Shown here: positions 16,539 through 25,193 of the stretch, in pieces
Position numbering within the stretch: position 1 is the stretch's first letter
How the letters are laid out: each line of letters begins with the position of its first letter
Origin: Microbacterium paludicola
GTDB lineage: Bacteria > Actinomycetota > Actinomycetes > Actinomycetales > Microbacteriaceae
Direction: 5' to 3'
NCBI RefSeq assembly: GCF_015235415.1
Contig: NZ_JADGLL010000014.1
Location: forward strand, 1 to 64,000
DNA length: 64,000 nucleotides
The notes under the pieces: model-generated
What the model was told of the DNA's origin: nothing
The model's database searches: none
Seen by the model: only the letters and a program-made list of their open reading frames with translations
Program-made: the position numbers and the translations under genes

Positions 16539-17135
16539 ATGGCGACCAAGACAGTGGGACGTCCTCCGCTTCCCGAGATCACGGATGCGCTTCTGCGCGC
16601 GGCCGAGCGGATTATGGAGTCGGAAGGATTCTCGAAGCTCACTGTCGACCGGCTTGTCACCGAGGTAAGGACGACCCGCCCGACCTTCTATCGCCGCTAC
16701 CCGAGCATCGCGCACGTCGCTTTCGACGTCATCAAGATGCGCTTCGGCACGGGAACGCCCGTGGGCACCGGCACCCTGCGGGGCGATCTCCTCAAGTTGC
16801 AGCGGGAGGACGTCGCGATGTTCTCGTCCCCGCTGCTCCGCAACAACCTACCGGGGCTGCTCGAATCCGTCCGCACGGACCCGGACGTCCGCGACCTGTA
16901 CCGCGACAGCTTCATCATGCCGCGCCGCGCGAATGTCGGGGACGTGATCGCGGAGGCCGCGCAACGTGGCGAGTTAGACGCATCCGTCTCGCATGACGTC
17001 GAACTTGTCTGCGACACCCTGCTCGGGCCAGTGCTCGCGCGGGCCGTCCTGCCCATCGGCCAGCCCCTGGACGACTATCTCGCGCGTGAGACTGTTGATC
17101 AGGCACTCCGCTACCTGAATCGAACCGACGTCTGA
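16539..17135 (+). CDS. TetR-family transcriptional regulator
   Basis: 198 aa. HTH at about 30-55 (LTVDRLVTEVRTTRPTFYRR) follows the usual TetR pattern ending in TFYRRYPS. C-terminal part matches the TetR C-terminal 11-like domain. Divergent from the AvrD-like operon across a short intergenic region with a palindrome, so it probably regulates that operon and itself. The likely -10 (TGATAC) lies about 12 bp before the ATG and no Shine-Dalgarno is visible, so the mRNA may have a very short leader. Confidence 0.85.
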   Translation: MATKTVGRPPLPEITDALLRAAERIMESEGFSKLTVDRLVTEVRTTRPTFYRRYPSIAHVAFDVIKMRFGTGTPVGTGTLRGDLLKLQREDVAMFSSPLLRNNLPGLLESVRTDPDVRDLYRDSFIMPRRANVGDVIAEAAQRGELDASVSHDVELVCDTLLGPVLARAVLPIGQPLDDYLARETVDQALRYLNRTDV

Positions 17136-17322
17136 GCAGGCCGACCGACTCTCCGACCGCACGACACCAACACGGACAACAATCCGACACAGTTCGAGCC
17201 GGTGACAGGGACATGCGCCTCGGCGCGCGGCATCTACACGCGGCTCCGCCGGTTGCCTCGCTCGAACGCACCGGAATGTCACGCAGGCCGCATCTCCAAC
17301 ATGGTGTCAGTAGGAGGTTCCG
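17136..17322. other. Intergenic region, no gene seen
   Basis: About 190 bp without coding potential. It probably holds the promoter of the ECF sigma gene. No clear repeat or hairpin was noticed. Confidence 0.4.
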
Positions 17323-17853
17323 ATGACGCCGGAGAGTGATGCAGATGCCGTCGGTAGCTTGCGCGCCGGCGACGCGCATGCATTCGACCATCTGATGCGC
17401 AAGCACCTTTCGACGGTCTACAAGTACGCGTGGGCGATTGCCGATTCACCGGATCAGGTCGATGACGCGGTGCAGGACACGTTCATGACGCTCTGGCGGC
17501 GCCGGAGGCGTGTTGTCGTCCATGGAGAGACGCTGTTGCCTTGGCTGCTGACGACGTGTCGTTACACGCTGTTCAACGCAAACAGGGCGCGGCGGCGGCA
17601 CGCTTCGATTCCGCTAGATGCGGTCTCGTGGATCGCCGCTGAAGGATCGGATCCCCAGAGCAGCCAGCTGCGGTGGATTCGTGACGAGATTGCCTCGCTG
17701 CCCGAGCCAGATCAACGGCTGATCGAGGCGTGTGTTCTGCGCGGCGAGTCCTACGACCAGGCCGCCATTGCACTCGGGATCACCGCACCCGCTGCACGAA
17801 AGCGAATGCAACGGATTCGAGCAAGACTCCGCACAGCTGAACTGGAGGGATGA
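17323..17853 (+). CDS. ECF-type RNA polymerase sigma factor
   Basis: 176 aa with sigma region 2 (FDHLMRKHLSTVYKYAWAI ... VDDAVQDTFMTLWRR at about 20-60) and region 4 (LPEPDQRLIEACVLRGESYD, then AAIALGITAPAARKRMQRIR at about 125-170). AGGAGG 6 bp before ATG 17323 gives a strong start. Its stop overlaps the next gene (ATGA), which encodes a single-pass membrane protein, the usual place for an anti-sigma factor. The target promoter is not evident in the cargo. Confidence 0.9.
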   Translation: MTPESDADAVGSLRAGDAHAFDHLMRKHLSTVYKYAWAIADSPDQVDDAVQDTFMTLWRRRRRVVVHGETLLPWLLTTCRYTLFNANRARRRHASIPLDAVSWIAAEGSDPQSSQLRWIRDEIASLPEPDQRLIEACVLRGESYDQAAIALGITAPAARKRMQRIRARLRTAELEG

Positions 17854-18296
17854 CGATGGACAGCCTGCCGAGCTCGCTCGAGATCGGGCACCGAACGGAT
17901 ACTGTCCGAGGGCGAGCCATGAAGCACGTCGCACGGGCGCGTAGCGCGAAGCGCGCAGGTATCGGTGCCGCCGCAATAGCGGCCATCAGCATTGCCGGCA
18001 TCGGCGGCGCCAGCGTGGCGACCGCGTTCTACCCGACGAGCGTCGCCATGCAGGGCGTGGTCAAGAGCCAGTATGTCGACGCGTTCATCGTGTGCAGCGA
18101 GGACGCGGGCGTTGAAACGGTCATCCTCACAGGGCGGTCGGCGACCGATGTTCTTGCCGGCTGGCCGGGCGCGGATGATGCTACTTACAAAGTCGTCGAA
18201 TCCCGCATGGACAGTCGGGATCAGGGCCGACTCGGCCGGGCGATCACAGGATGCCAAGCAGAACTTGAAGCACGGTTCGGCGAGCCGATCTCCTAG
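17850..18296 (+). CDS. Single-pass membrane protein, putative sigma partner
   Basis: 148 aa: a 35-residue cytoplasmic N-terminus, a membrane helix (about 36-60, GIGAAAIAAISIAGIGGAS), then a small extracytoplasmic domain with two cysteines (IVCSED, ITGCQAE). Translationally coupled to the ECF sigma gene. Position suggests a regulator of that sigma factor, but the N-terminus is too short for a standard zinc anti-sigma domain (no HxxxCxxC), so it may instead be a target or sensor protein. Confidence 0.65.
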   Translation: MTMDSLPSSLEIGHRTDTVRGRAMKHVARARSAKRAGIGAAAIAAISIAGIGGASVATAFYPTSVAMQGVVKSQYVDAFIVCSEDAGVETVILTGRSATDVLAGWPGADDATYKVVESRMDSRDQGRLGRAITGCQAELEARFGEPIS

Positions 18297-18536
18297 TGCA
18301 GACGGAGTGCAGCATCGCATTTGACCGCGGGCCAGAGACTCTTCGGGGGACAGACATAGGTTCGCGGCGTAGTGGGTGCGGCAACAATGCCAAGCCGCTC
18401 CGGGCAGGTTCGCCGCGATCGCCTCGTCCAGCCCGGCGTGCGCGTCGGAGGTGACGAGACGGACCCCCGGACAGGCCGCGGGCGACGAGGTCGGCGAAGA
18501 ACCCGCGGTGTCCGTGTCGCACGGCAGACTGACCGC
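18297..18536 (-). pseudogene. IS256 (mutator-type) transposase remnant
   Basis: On the minus strand, conceptual translation in two frames gives RGFFADLVARGLSG, then VRLVTSDAHAGLDEAIAANL, PGAAW, CRTHYAANL and later VCPKSLWPAVK, which is the characteristic central block of IS256-family transposases (DAHxGL with the catalytic Asp, and CRxHxxRN). The reading frame is broken more than once and neither end is present. It is a decayed insertion inside the transposon cargo. Confidence 0.8.
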
Positions 18537-18914
18537 ATGAACGAGCAACTGCCGCCGGAGATCGAAGCGATCAGGGACCGGATCCCCGAGGCGTGGGGAA
18601 AGTGGATCGATGCCGGCCCCGGGTGGTTCCCGCTGCTCGCCGGTCTCGACCGCGAGCTCGCTCGGATCGCACCGGACTACGAGGTTCATCAGTGCAAGGC
18701 GAAGTTCGGCTCGCTGCGCTTCTATGCGTCCGCGGAGTTCACGAGCGACGACGATGCCGAGCGGTTCCATGGGCTGATCCGCACCGCCGAGACGGCCAGC
18801 GCCGGAATCTGCGAGGAGTGCGGGGAAGAGGGCAGGCTCGTGGACGTGAAGGGCTGGATGTGGGCGCTGTGCGAGCGGCACGAAGAGGCCAAGCGCAAGG
18901 GCGGCCATCGATGA
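18537..18914 (+). CDS. Hypothetical protein with zinc-ribbon-like centre
   Basis: 125 aa. Contains GICEECGEEGRLVD, then C-x-x-H near the C-terminus (ALCERHEEA), a likely zinc site, after an acidic N-terminal domain (KFGSLRFYA). This resembles a small family found widely in actinobacterial and other genomes in which a KxKFGxLRFY motif precedes a zinc ribbon. Overlaps the next gene by ATGA. Convergent with tniQ2. Role unknown. Confidence 0.65.
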   Translation: MNEQLPPEIEAIRDRIPEAWGKWIDAGPGWFPLLAGLDRELARIAPDYEVHQCKAKFGSLRFYASAEFTSDDDAERFHGLIRTAETASAGICEECGEEGRLVDVKGWMWALCERHEEAKRKGGHR

Positions 18915-19099
18915 CCGAGTCGGAGCCGGAGCTGTCGTTCGATGAGCTGCTGGCGGAGTCGCGCGAGCTGATCGAAGACTTCGACAGCGTCCCGTGGCCG
19001 CAGATGACGGCGATGTTCTATCAGCACGCTTACGAGGAGCTGCGGCTTCACCTCGGGATGATCCTCGATGCGCTCGAGTCGGATCGCCCAGCGTCCTGA
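18911..19099 (+). CDS. Hypothetical 62-aa acidic protein
   Basis: Starts at the ATGA overlap with the preceding gene. Acidic, helical (SFDELLAESRELIEDFDS). Its 3' end overlaps the convergent tniQ2 by 52 bp. Probably acts together with the zinc-ribbon protein; an antitoxin-like or immunity-like role is possible from size and charge only. Confidence 0.5.
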   Translation: MTESEPELSFDELLAESRELIEDFDSVPWPQMTAMFYQHAYEELRLHLGMILDALESDRPAS

Positions 19100-20169
19100 C
19101 GATTCAGCGCGACTTGAATGCGTCGGCTGACCGTTCGCGATCCCGACGGGTGCTTCACGTCCGTCACCGCGGGCGCGTGCACGCGCACCTCGTCGACGTG
19201 CCGCAGCAGCGGCGCGTCGTGACGGTAGGCGGCTTCGATCATCGCCTTGGGGCGCGGTGCTCGGCGCACTCTGGCTCGTTTCGACGAGGGCATCGAGAAT
19301 GCCTCCTGCAGTGCGGCGCGCGTCCGCTCGATCTGGTCGACCGCGAGACCGGCGAGCTCCGAAGTGGGGGCGCCGTCGCAGGCGCCCGCCGTGAGGCCGA
19401 TCAGCATCTCGACCTGCCTCTCCTGCGACTCCCGGTGAGTGCACAGGGCACTCGCGACGGCCCGGTCGGTGAGAGCGCAGGCGAGGTGCATGATCTCGGG
19501 GTAGTACAGGAGCAGCGGCGTCGCGGCGGGGTCGCCGTCGTCGAGTCCGAGTTGTGCGAGCCGGTGTTGACGGCGGTGGCCGTCGTCGTCGGTGAGGGCT
19601 GAGGTCACGAGCGTGGTGGCCAGGTCGATTTCGCCGGTGTGCAGTGTCACGCCGTGGAACCATAACCAGCCGGATGCCATGGCCTCCGCGTGTGCGTAGG
19701 CGGGCAGGTGTGAGACGCCGATGTCATTGCCGTCGTGTCGCCAGCGACGGTGACGCACGCACACCGCGCCGCCGCGGGTGAAGATCGTCGTCGGCGCATC
19801 GGGAGCGCAGCGGCGACATCCGCTGCGCGGGGAGTCGACCAGGTCGCAGGTCCCGCAGCGCCCGCGCGACCAGCCGTAGTGGTGGCAGACCGTGAACAGA
19901 AGATGTCGGCGGCGGGCGACTTGGAAGTGGCTCGGCCGGAGCCCGGCGGCGCGTTCGAGCCCGCGGATCATCAGCGGACGCCGGAGCGTCCTGACCTCCG
20001 CGGGTGTGAAGGAGGCCTTGAGCTCCGGCCAGGTCATCGCGTTCGCAGTGGCGAGGCGCCCGGCGAAACCTTCCGGTGTCTCACCGCTGAGCGGCGTGAG
20101 GCGCACCGGCAGCGCAGCCCCGGGAGGCAGCGCGACATCGGCTGACGCGCCGCGCCGCCGCCGTGGCAT
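19048..20169 (-). CDS. tniQ: TniQ-family targeting protein 2
   Basis: 373 aa. The N-terminal LPVRLTPLSGETPEGFAGRLATAN fits the TniQ/TnsD entry motif (P-x-x-GE-x-x-x-x-x-x-RLAxxN). A zinc site follows: C105, C108, C118, C121 and C137/H140. TniQ proteins select the insertion site and recruit TnsC. This is the last gene of the tns operon, one base from the stop of the first tniQ. It differs strongly from the first TniQ, so the two probably serve different target choices, as in Tn7-like elements with dual TniQ/TnsD proteins. Confidence 0.78.
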   Translation of the reverse strand: MPRRRRGASADVALPPGAALPVRLTPLSGETPEGFAGRLATANAMTWPELKASFTPAEVRTLRRPLMIRGLERAAGLRPSHFQVARRRHLLFTVCHHYGWSRGRCGTCDLVDSPRSGCRRCAPDAPTTIFTRGGAVCVRHRRWRHDGNDIGVSHLPAYAHAEAMASGWLWFHGVTLHTGEIDLATTLVTSALTDDDGHRRQHRLAQLGLDDGDPAATPLLLYYPEIMHLACALTDRAVASALCTHRESQERQVEMLIGLTAGACDGAPTSELAGLAVDQIERTRAALQEAFSMPSSKRARVRRAPRPKAMIEAAYRHDAPLLRHVDEVRVHAPAVTDVKHPSGSRTVSRRIQVALNRQDAGRSDSSASRIIPR

Positions 20170-20170
20170 T

Positions 20171-21220
20171 TCACCACTCCAGGAGAGATGTGCCGCTCGG
20201 GCGCACCGCGGGCGAATCACCGGCCCGGTCGCGTTTGGCGTGCTCACGCCGCAGTGCCTCGAGGTAGCGACGCACGCGGCGTCTGGGTTCGTTGATCGCC
20301 CTGAGCGGATCGCCGCTGACCCAGTCGCTCTGCTGCAGGACGGCGGCTCGGATGGTGGGGAGGCGGTGCCGCAGCCGCACGGTCGCCTCGTCGGGCTCCG
20401 CGACGCGGACCGAGCGGATGCGCTCGATCCGCTCGCCGGCGGGCATCCCGTCTGCGCTGGTACCGATGAGCGCCGCGAGCGCGTCGGATGCGTCGCCGCC
20501 GACGCGCACTGCCGATGCAGTGCCTTGCAGGAGTGTGGCGATCGTGAGGGAGTTGAGTGACCGGTCGGCGAGGATCCCCGCGAACGTGGGAGAGGTCAGT
20601 TGCAGCAGCAGTGCCACCAGAAGCGGCAGCTCTTCGATCTGCTGCTCGAGGCTCAGCTGCGCATCCGAGTCCCTCGCCGGTTCGTGCCAGCCGTGCAGCA
20701 GGTCTCGTGCGCATGCGGCCGCGTTCGACCGGTACGCGACCGACCGCATCCGCAAAGTGCCGTTCAGGCGCCGCTGCGCCGCGAGTTGAGGCTCCAAGCC
20801 GCTGATGTCGATGTCGGCGCCGCCCGCGTGCCAACGCTGGTGCTTGACGCAGATCGGCCCGACCCGCTGGTAGAGCTCAACGGTCTCGCCACGGGCGCAT
20901 CGCCGGCACATCGACGACGCACCGTTCCCGCTGCGGCAGCCCGCGCAGCGACGCACCCACACCGCCGGATCGTGCGCGCAGGGCCGATCGGTGCCGTCCG
21001 TGTCCAAGTAACGCGCGGGCAGCCCGCCGAGGGCGGACAGAACGTTCGGCGCGGCTCTCGGCGACACCGCGAGCGGCAGGCTCGGATCGTCATGCCGCAG
21101 CTGCAACCAGAGATCCCGCTCCGAGATGCCGTTGGCGGCGCACAACCGCCGATAGAAGCTCGTGACCGTCTCCGCGGGGAACGGCAGTACCCGCACCGGC
21201 AGTCGCCGCACCCGCTTCAT
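20171..21220 (-). CDS. tniQ: TniQ-family targeting protein 1
   Basis: 349 aa. VRVLPFPAETVTSFYRRLCAAN at the N-terminus is the TniQ entry motif; the zinc-binding residues are C92, C95, C105, C108, then C124 and H127. Start fixed by ATGA overlap with tnsC. The longer open frame upstream is antisense-like. It would connect target DNA to the TnsC ATPase. No long C-terminal DNA-binding extension of TnsD type is present, so sequence-specific attachment would need another factor or the second TniQ. Confidence 0.82.
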   Translation of the reverse strand: MKRVRRLPVRVLPFPAETVTSFYRRLCAANGISERDLWLQLRHDDPSLPLAVSPRAAPNVLSALGGLPARYLDTDGTDRPCAHDPAVWVRRCAGCRSGNGASSMCRRCARGETVELYQRVGPICVKHQRWHAGGADIDISGLEPQLAAQRRLNGTLRMRSVAYRSNAAACARDLLHGWHEPARDSDAQLSLEQQIEELPLLVALLLQLTSPTFAGILADRSLNSLTIATLLQGTASAVRVGGDASDALAALIGTSADGMPAGERIERIRSVRVAEPDEATVRLRHRLPTIRAAVLQQSDWVSGDPLRAINEPRRRVRRYLEALRREHAKRDRAGDSPAVRPSGTSLLEW

Positions 21221-22209
21221 ACCGTCGCCCGCGGCTTCCGCGCGCCTTGACGGGCGGCCACTTCGCGGGAGAAGTCGGCGAGGTCGAGCATCTCGGTGCC
21301 GTCGTCGATCGCGTGCAACGCGGCGAGCTGCAACACGTCTTTCAACAGGCCGATCTCCCCACCCGTGAGCCGGTGCAGGTCTTTCGCCGCGTCGAGGATC
21401 GCGCCGGAGCGCTGGTTGAGCAGGCACAGCGAGTCCTCGAGTGCGAGCAGCAGGTCGCCCCAGTCTGCGCGGCCCTCCTTGCTGGTGATCTGGAACGGGT
21501 GCGCCGTGTGCAGTTCGAATCGTTTGCTGACCTGACCGCCGCGGCTTCCCGACAGCAGCCCGCTGTCCTCGACCGCGATGCCCGCGTACACGAACGTGCC
21601 CCCGCACCGCTCCGACAGCTGCTTGAGCATGTCGGACGCTTCGATGTTATGCCGGTACTGCAGGTCCAGATGGTGCACGTCGTCCAGCAGGATCAGTTCG
21701 GTCGAGCAGCTGCGCAGCGCGTTGGCCACCATGGTCAGAAGGTTCCCGAACGTCATCCGCGTGAGCACCGGCAGCCCCACGAACCGCGCGAACTCCTGCA
21801 GCAGCGCCTTCGCCGAGCACTGCGCCGGCACCGCGACGTACACGACGGGGAGCTTCCCCTTGCCCGCCGAGGCATGGCCCGTCTCGCGGCGACGCAGCTC
21901 GTGCTCCTTGCCGATCTGCAGCAGCGTCGTCGTCTTCCCCTGCCCCGGTTCGCCCGAGACGATCACGCCGAGCTTGCCTACCTGCCGGTAGCGGTTCAGC
22001 ATCACCCGGTCCCGCACCACGGCCTGCACGGTGCGGAACTGCGGGGTCTTCACGAACGCGCCAGCCTGCGTGTACTGGGCCCTCGCCTGGTTGTACAGCG
22101 CGCGGTCCCCGAACGACATCGCCGCGAGCTCCTCGGTCGCGACCGGGATCGGGCGCTCGTACGCCTCGTCGACGTACTCGCGCCATCCCTCCTTGGTGCC
22201 GATCTCCAT
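21217..22209 (-). CDS. tnsC: TnsC/TniB-like AAA+ transposition regulator
   Basis: 330 aa. Walker A GEPGQGKT at 86-93, Walker B LILLDD at 172-177 followed by VHHLD, and a sensor region. TnsC-type ATPases form filaments on target DNA and link TniQ to the transposase. I start at ATG 22209, where the stop of tnsB and the start overlap as TGATG. Length fits the TniB/TnsC range (short, no large C-terminal TnsA-binding extension). Confidence 0.9.
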   Translation of the reverse strand: MEIGTKEGWREYVDEAYERPIPVATEELAAMSFGDRALYNQARAQYTQAGAFVKTPQFRTVQAVVRDRVMLNRYRQVGKLGVIVSGEPGQGKTTTLLQIGKEHELRRRETGHASAGKGKLPVVYVAVPAQCSAKALLQEFARFVGLPVLTRMTFGNLLTMVANALRSCSTELILLDDVHHLDLQYRHNIEASDMLKQLSERCGGTFVYAGIAVEDSGLLSGSRGGQVSKRFELHTAHPFQITSKEGRADWGDLLLALEDSLCLLNQRSGAILDAAKDLHRLTGGEIGLLKDVLQLAALHAIDDGTEMLDLADFSREVAARQGARKPRATV

Positions 22210-24218
22210 CAGCCTTCCAACCTCTCCCTGATCTCGTCCCACTGCTCACCGATGAACCCGAACCCGCCACGGTGCGGCCACGCCTCGTCCTCATCGACCT
22301 CGACCACCACCGCTTCGGCGACGGCCGTGGCCTCCTGCTCCAGATCGCCGCGTGCGGCACTCGTCGGATTCATCGGGTCTGCGGCGACCGCGCTCGCCCG
22401 GGCTCGCTGCCGGGCTGCCTTCGCATCGTTGCCTCGCGCCGCGAACCCGCGCATCGCTCCCACGAGATCGTCACGCCCCGCCGCGTCGTCCGGGCCCTTC
22501 TGCCGGTACTCATCGCGGGCGTGCCGCCACACGTCGCCGAGCATCGGCATCTCGTGCACATCGTTGGCCCAGCGCAGCGGGATGAACTCACCGTCCGCTT
22601 CCAGCCACACCACGTGCAGGTTGTACGGGTCCACGCGGATCGGCCACCGACCCTGCTTCGCCTTCTCCGGAGACTGCCGGCGGCGATACTCACCCAGCCG
22701 ATTCGAGTCGTACTCGCGGTGATCGATCGTGACCCCGTACCGGTTGATGCGCCGATGCACGACCGGCAGCAACGCGATGAAATCGTCGCGCGTCAACGGG
22801 ACATGCAGCTCCGGGGCGACATGACGGAACGCCCGGCACATCTCGTTCGGTGAGAGCGCGATCGTCGGATGCAGCGGATCACGCAGGCTGTCGTGGCTGC
22901 GATTCTGCCACTCCACCGCGATCCAGTCCTCCAGCAGCTCCTGCATCTGCCCGATCGTCAGCAACTGCTCCGACTGGTTCAGCACGTCCTTCCCGCGATG
23001 CTCGACGCTGCGCCCCACGTACCCCTTCGCGTACTGCAGGAACAGCGACGCGATCGACTCGAACGTGCGCTCCACATGCGGCTTGTCGGTCGGGGTATGC
23101 GGCGCCGCGGTGATCAACGAGATCCCGAGCGTCTCGCACGCGCCCCGGAAATGCTTCGACAGATACGTCCGGCCGCGATCGGTGGTGATCGTCTCCGGGA
23201 AGATGAACGGCTGCGCTTCCCGCAGCCGCTCATACCTCGCTTGATCGATCAGCATCTCGTCCGCCCACGCCGTCGAGATGAGCTGCCGTGTCTCCCGCGC
23301 CCCGTCGGGACGGCGCGCGTAGGGCACGAGCGCGCGGGCCAGCACGACCACCAGATCCATGCTCTTGGTGCCCTCCGGACGCAGGACTGCGGCGAGGATC
23401 GAACGCGTCGCCACGTCGAGCATGATCGTCAACTCCGGGCGGCCGATCGTCGCCTCGTCGATGCGGACCATGACGTCGAGGCGGGTCGTGTCGATCTGCA
23501 CCTGCTCGCCAGGACGCAGCGCAGTGCGGCGCCCGAACGCCCTGTCGGGTGCCAGCGCGAGCGATTCCCGGGTCTTCGCCGACCCGAACGAGAACCTGCC
23601 GCGGTCGGCGGAGTCGAAGAGTCGATAGAACGTCGCCCGGCTCGGCAACGGCACCTCATCACCGAACTGGGTGCGAACAAGACGCGTGACCTGCTCAAGC
23701 ACGACCGCTTTGCTTGTGGTGGATGCACGGGAACGACTGCCGAGAATCTGGTTGATCGCCTCGACCACGCGCGGGTCGACGCCGGTCCCGGCCCGGCCGC
23801 GCAGCTCCGCCGCCCGACGATCCATCAGCCCCGGGGCACCCTGCTCCTGAAAAGCCTGGAACCGGCGATAGACCGTGCGCACACCGATCGGGCGCCCCAG
23901 CTGACGGGAGAGCCGCTCGGCTTCGTCCGCCACCACCTTCGACTTGCTGCCATACGTTGCGCCTGCGGCGACGATCCGTTCGATCGCTTCCCGCCATGCG
24001 GAGATCTCAGAGGTGGCCTCGTCGCCACGTGCGATGAGGGCCACCACGCGTCCGCGCAACATCGGCTCGACGGGCTCTGCCCCATGGTTCAGCTCTTCGA
24101 GCGAGACCTCGAGCTCCGCACCGCTCTCGTCACGGAGGATGACCGCGAGCGCTCCGACCATCACGACATCGAACGTGCTGCCGCGCCACGCGAGCCGGCC
24201 TCCAGCCTTGACGTTCAC
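22209..24218 (-). CDS. tnsB: TnsB/TniA-like DDE transposase
   Basis: 669 aa. N-terminal HTH domains (about 95-140, RQLGRPIGVRTVYRRFQAF), then the retroviral-integrase-like core with catalytic D243 (QIDTT), D347 (TTDRG) and E383 (PHVERTFE), and a Mu-type C-terminal domain. It binds the repeated end sites and performs strand joining, which creates the 5-bp duplication. The start at 24218 overlaps the tnsA stop (ATG/TGA region at 24215-24218). Confidence 0.95.
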   Translation of the reverse strand: MNVKAGGRLAWRGSTFDVVMVGALAVILRDESGAELEVSLEELNHGAEPVEPMLRGRVVALIARGDEATSEISAWREAIERIVAAGATYGSKSKVVADEAERLSRQLGRPIGVRTVYRRFQAFQEQGAPGLMDRRAAELRGRAGTGVDPRVVEAINQILGSRSRASTTSKAVVLEQVTRLVRTQFGDEVPLPSRATFYRLFDSADRGRFSFGSAKTRESLALAPDRAFGRRTALRPGEQVQIDTTRLDVMVRIDEATIGRPELTIMLDVATRSILAAVLRPEGTKSMDLVVVLARALVPYARRPDGARETRQLISTAWADEMLIDQARYERLREAQPFIFPETITTDRGRTYLSKHFRGACETLGISLITAAPHTPTDKPHVERTFESIASLFLQYAKGYVGRSVEHRGKDVLNQSEQLLTIGQMQELLEDWIAVEWQNRSHDSLRDPLHPTIALSPNEMCRAFRHVAPELHVPLTRDDFIALLPVVHRRINRYGVTIDHREYDSNRLGEYRRRQSPEKAKQGRWPIRVDPYNLHVVWLEADGEFIPLRWANDVHEMPMLGDVWRHARDEYRQKGPDDAAGRDDLVGAMRGFAARGNDAKAARQRARASAVAADPMNPTSAARGDLEQEATAVAEAVVVEVDEDEAWPHRGGFGFIGEQWDEIRERLEG

Positions 24219-24961
24219 AGCTCTCCCCTCCAGGTCACGGCACTGCGCGGTGACAGCGGCTGTTCAAGATCGGCGATGATCTGCCCCGACCACATGAGTG
24301 CGTACGCACGGCCGAACGCTTCCGCGCGATCGCCATCGTCGATCACGTCCGCGAGTGCGCCGAGCGCGCCGCGGAACCCGGCTGCTCGCGCCGTGATCTC
24401 GGCAGACCTCCATCGCGGTTCGCGGTAGCGCAGCAGGAATCGCAGGTTGGCGTCACGGATCGGCGAGTCCGGGGCGTAGACGGCGTACCGCCAGCCCTGT
24501 ATCCGGCAGAAGATCGCAGTGCGGTCGAACTGCACTCGCGCCGCATCGTCGATGCGCTCCCGCGGACGCACGTCAATCAGCGCACCGGTGCCGTCGCTCA
24601 GGCGCACGAAGTAGTCGGGGGCATGCTCGCGCGGCGACCCGTCTCCCCAGCGGATCCACATCGGCTGACTCGCAACTCCGGTCACCCGCGGGTCGCGATC
24701 CAACTCGATCAGACACAGCCGCTCGGCGAGCGACTCGAAGGCGACGTGCCCGCGCACGCCCTCCATCCACAGCGACCCCGAGTAGTGTCGCTTGCCCCGC
24801 CAGGCAGGGAACTCCCGCACCGCCGTCGCACGCTCGAACGGGAGTTCGGACACGTCCACCGCGTCGAGCTCAAGCCGCTTCCCGTCGAGCTCGAACTCGA
24901 CACGGCAAGCATCCACTGCTGCGGAGGGCTCAGGGCCAGTCCACAACGAGGTCTCGATCAT
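24215..24961 (-). CDS. tnsA: TnsA-like endonuclease
   Basis: 248 aa, first gene of the transposition operon. The TnsA N-terminal nuclease pattern is seen: E76 (VAFESLAE), D116 (HAPDYFV), and LIDVRP at 129-134, where the usual lysine or glutamine is Arg. TnsA cuts the 5' strands so that the element moves by cut-and-paste rather than by cointegrate formation. The operon starts about 240 bp inside the right end, so its promoter lies next to the TnsB sites and may be self-repressed. Confidence 0.85.
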   Translation of the reverse strand: MIETSLWTGPEPSAAVDACRVEFELDGKRLELDAVDVSELPFERATAVREFPAWRGKRHYSGSLWMEGVRGHVAFESLAERLCLIELDRDPRVTGVASQPMWIRWGDGSPREHAPDYFVRLSDGTGALIDVRPRERIDDAARVQFDRTAIFCRIQGWRYAVYAPDSPIRDANLRFLLRYREPRWRSAEITARAAGFRGALGALADVIDDGDRAEAFGRAYALMWSGQIIADLEQPLSPRSAVTWRGEL

Positions 24962-25115
24962 CAGGGCACCTATCGCACGACGGGATCACGATCCGTGTTC
25001 GACAGACGGCCTGACGCCTCGAGGAGTGGTTCCGCCCTATATCGAGTGCCCTGACACGCACTCACGACGAAAGCTAGGGACTGACGAGCATGCGCTCCGG
25101 CGACACGCCGAGGTT
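24962..25115. other. Promoter region of the tns operon
   Basis: About 150 bp between tnsA and the right-end binding sites with no gene. It must hold the leftward tns promoter. No clear consensus boxes were recognised. Confidence 0.4.
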
Positions 25116-25193
25116 GCGACAGAAACCTGAGACCGCGACAGGTTCTCCGAGAACTTGTGACAGGTAGGTGAGACTTTGACAGGTTCCGTGAGA
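25116..25193 (-). repeat. Right-end TnsB-type sites R1-R4
   Basis: Four packed repeats, read on the minus strand: TCTCACGGAACCTGTCA (25193-25177), TCTCACCTACCTGTCA (25173-25158), TCTCGGAGAACCTGTCG (near 25152-25136) and TCTCAGGTTTCTGTCGC (25132-25116). Spacing is about 20 bp. The same core TCTCAC...TGTCA occurs at the left end. Overlapping right-end sites and spaced left-end sites is the Tn7-type asymmetry. Confidence 0.88.

Noticed and set aside
17205..17217. GGGACA followed by TGCGC, matching TGCGC before the end-like TGTCCT at 25393, as a possible second transposon's duplication
   Set aside because: The orientation is wrong (the putative element would have to extend in opposite directions), and no TnsB-type repeats lie near 17.2 kb. 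A five-base match is expected by chance.
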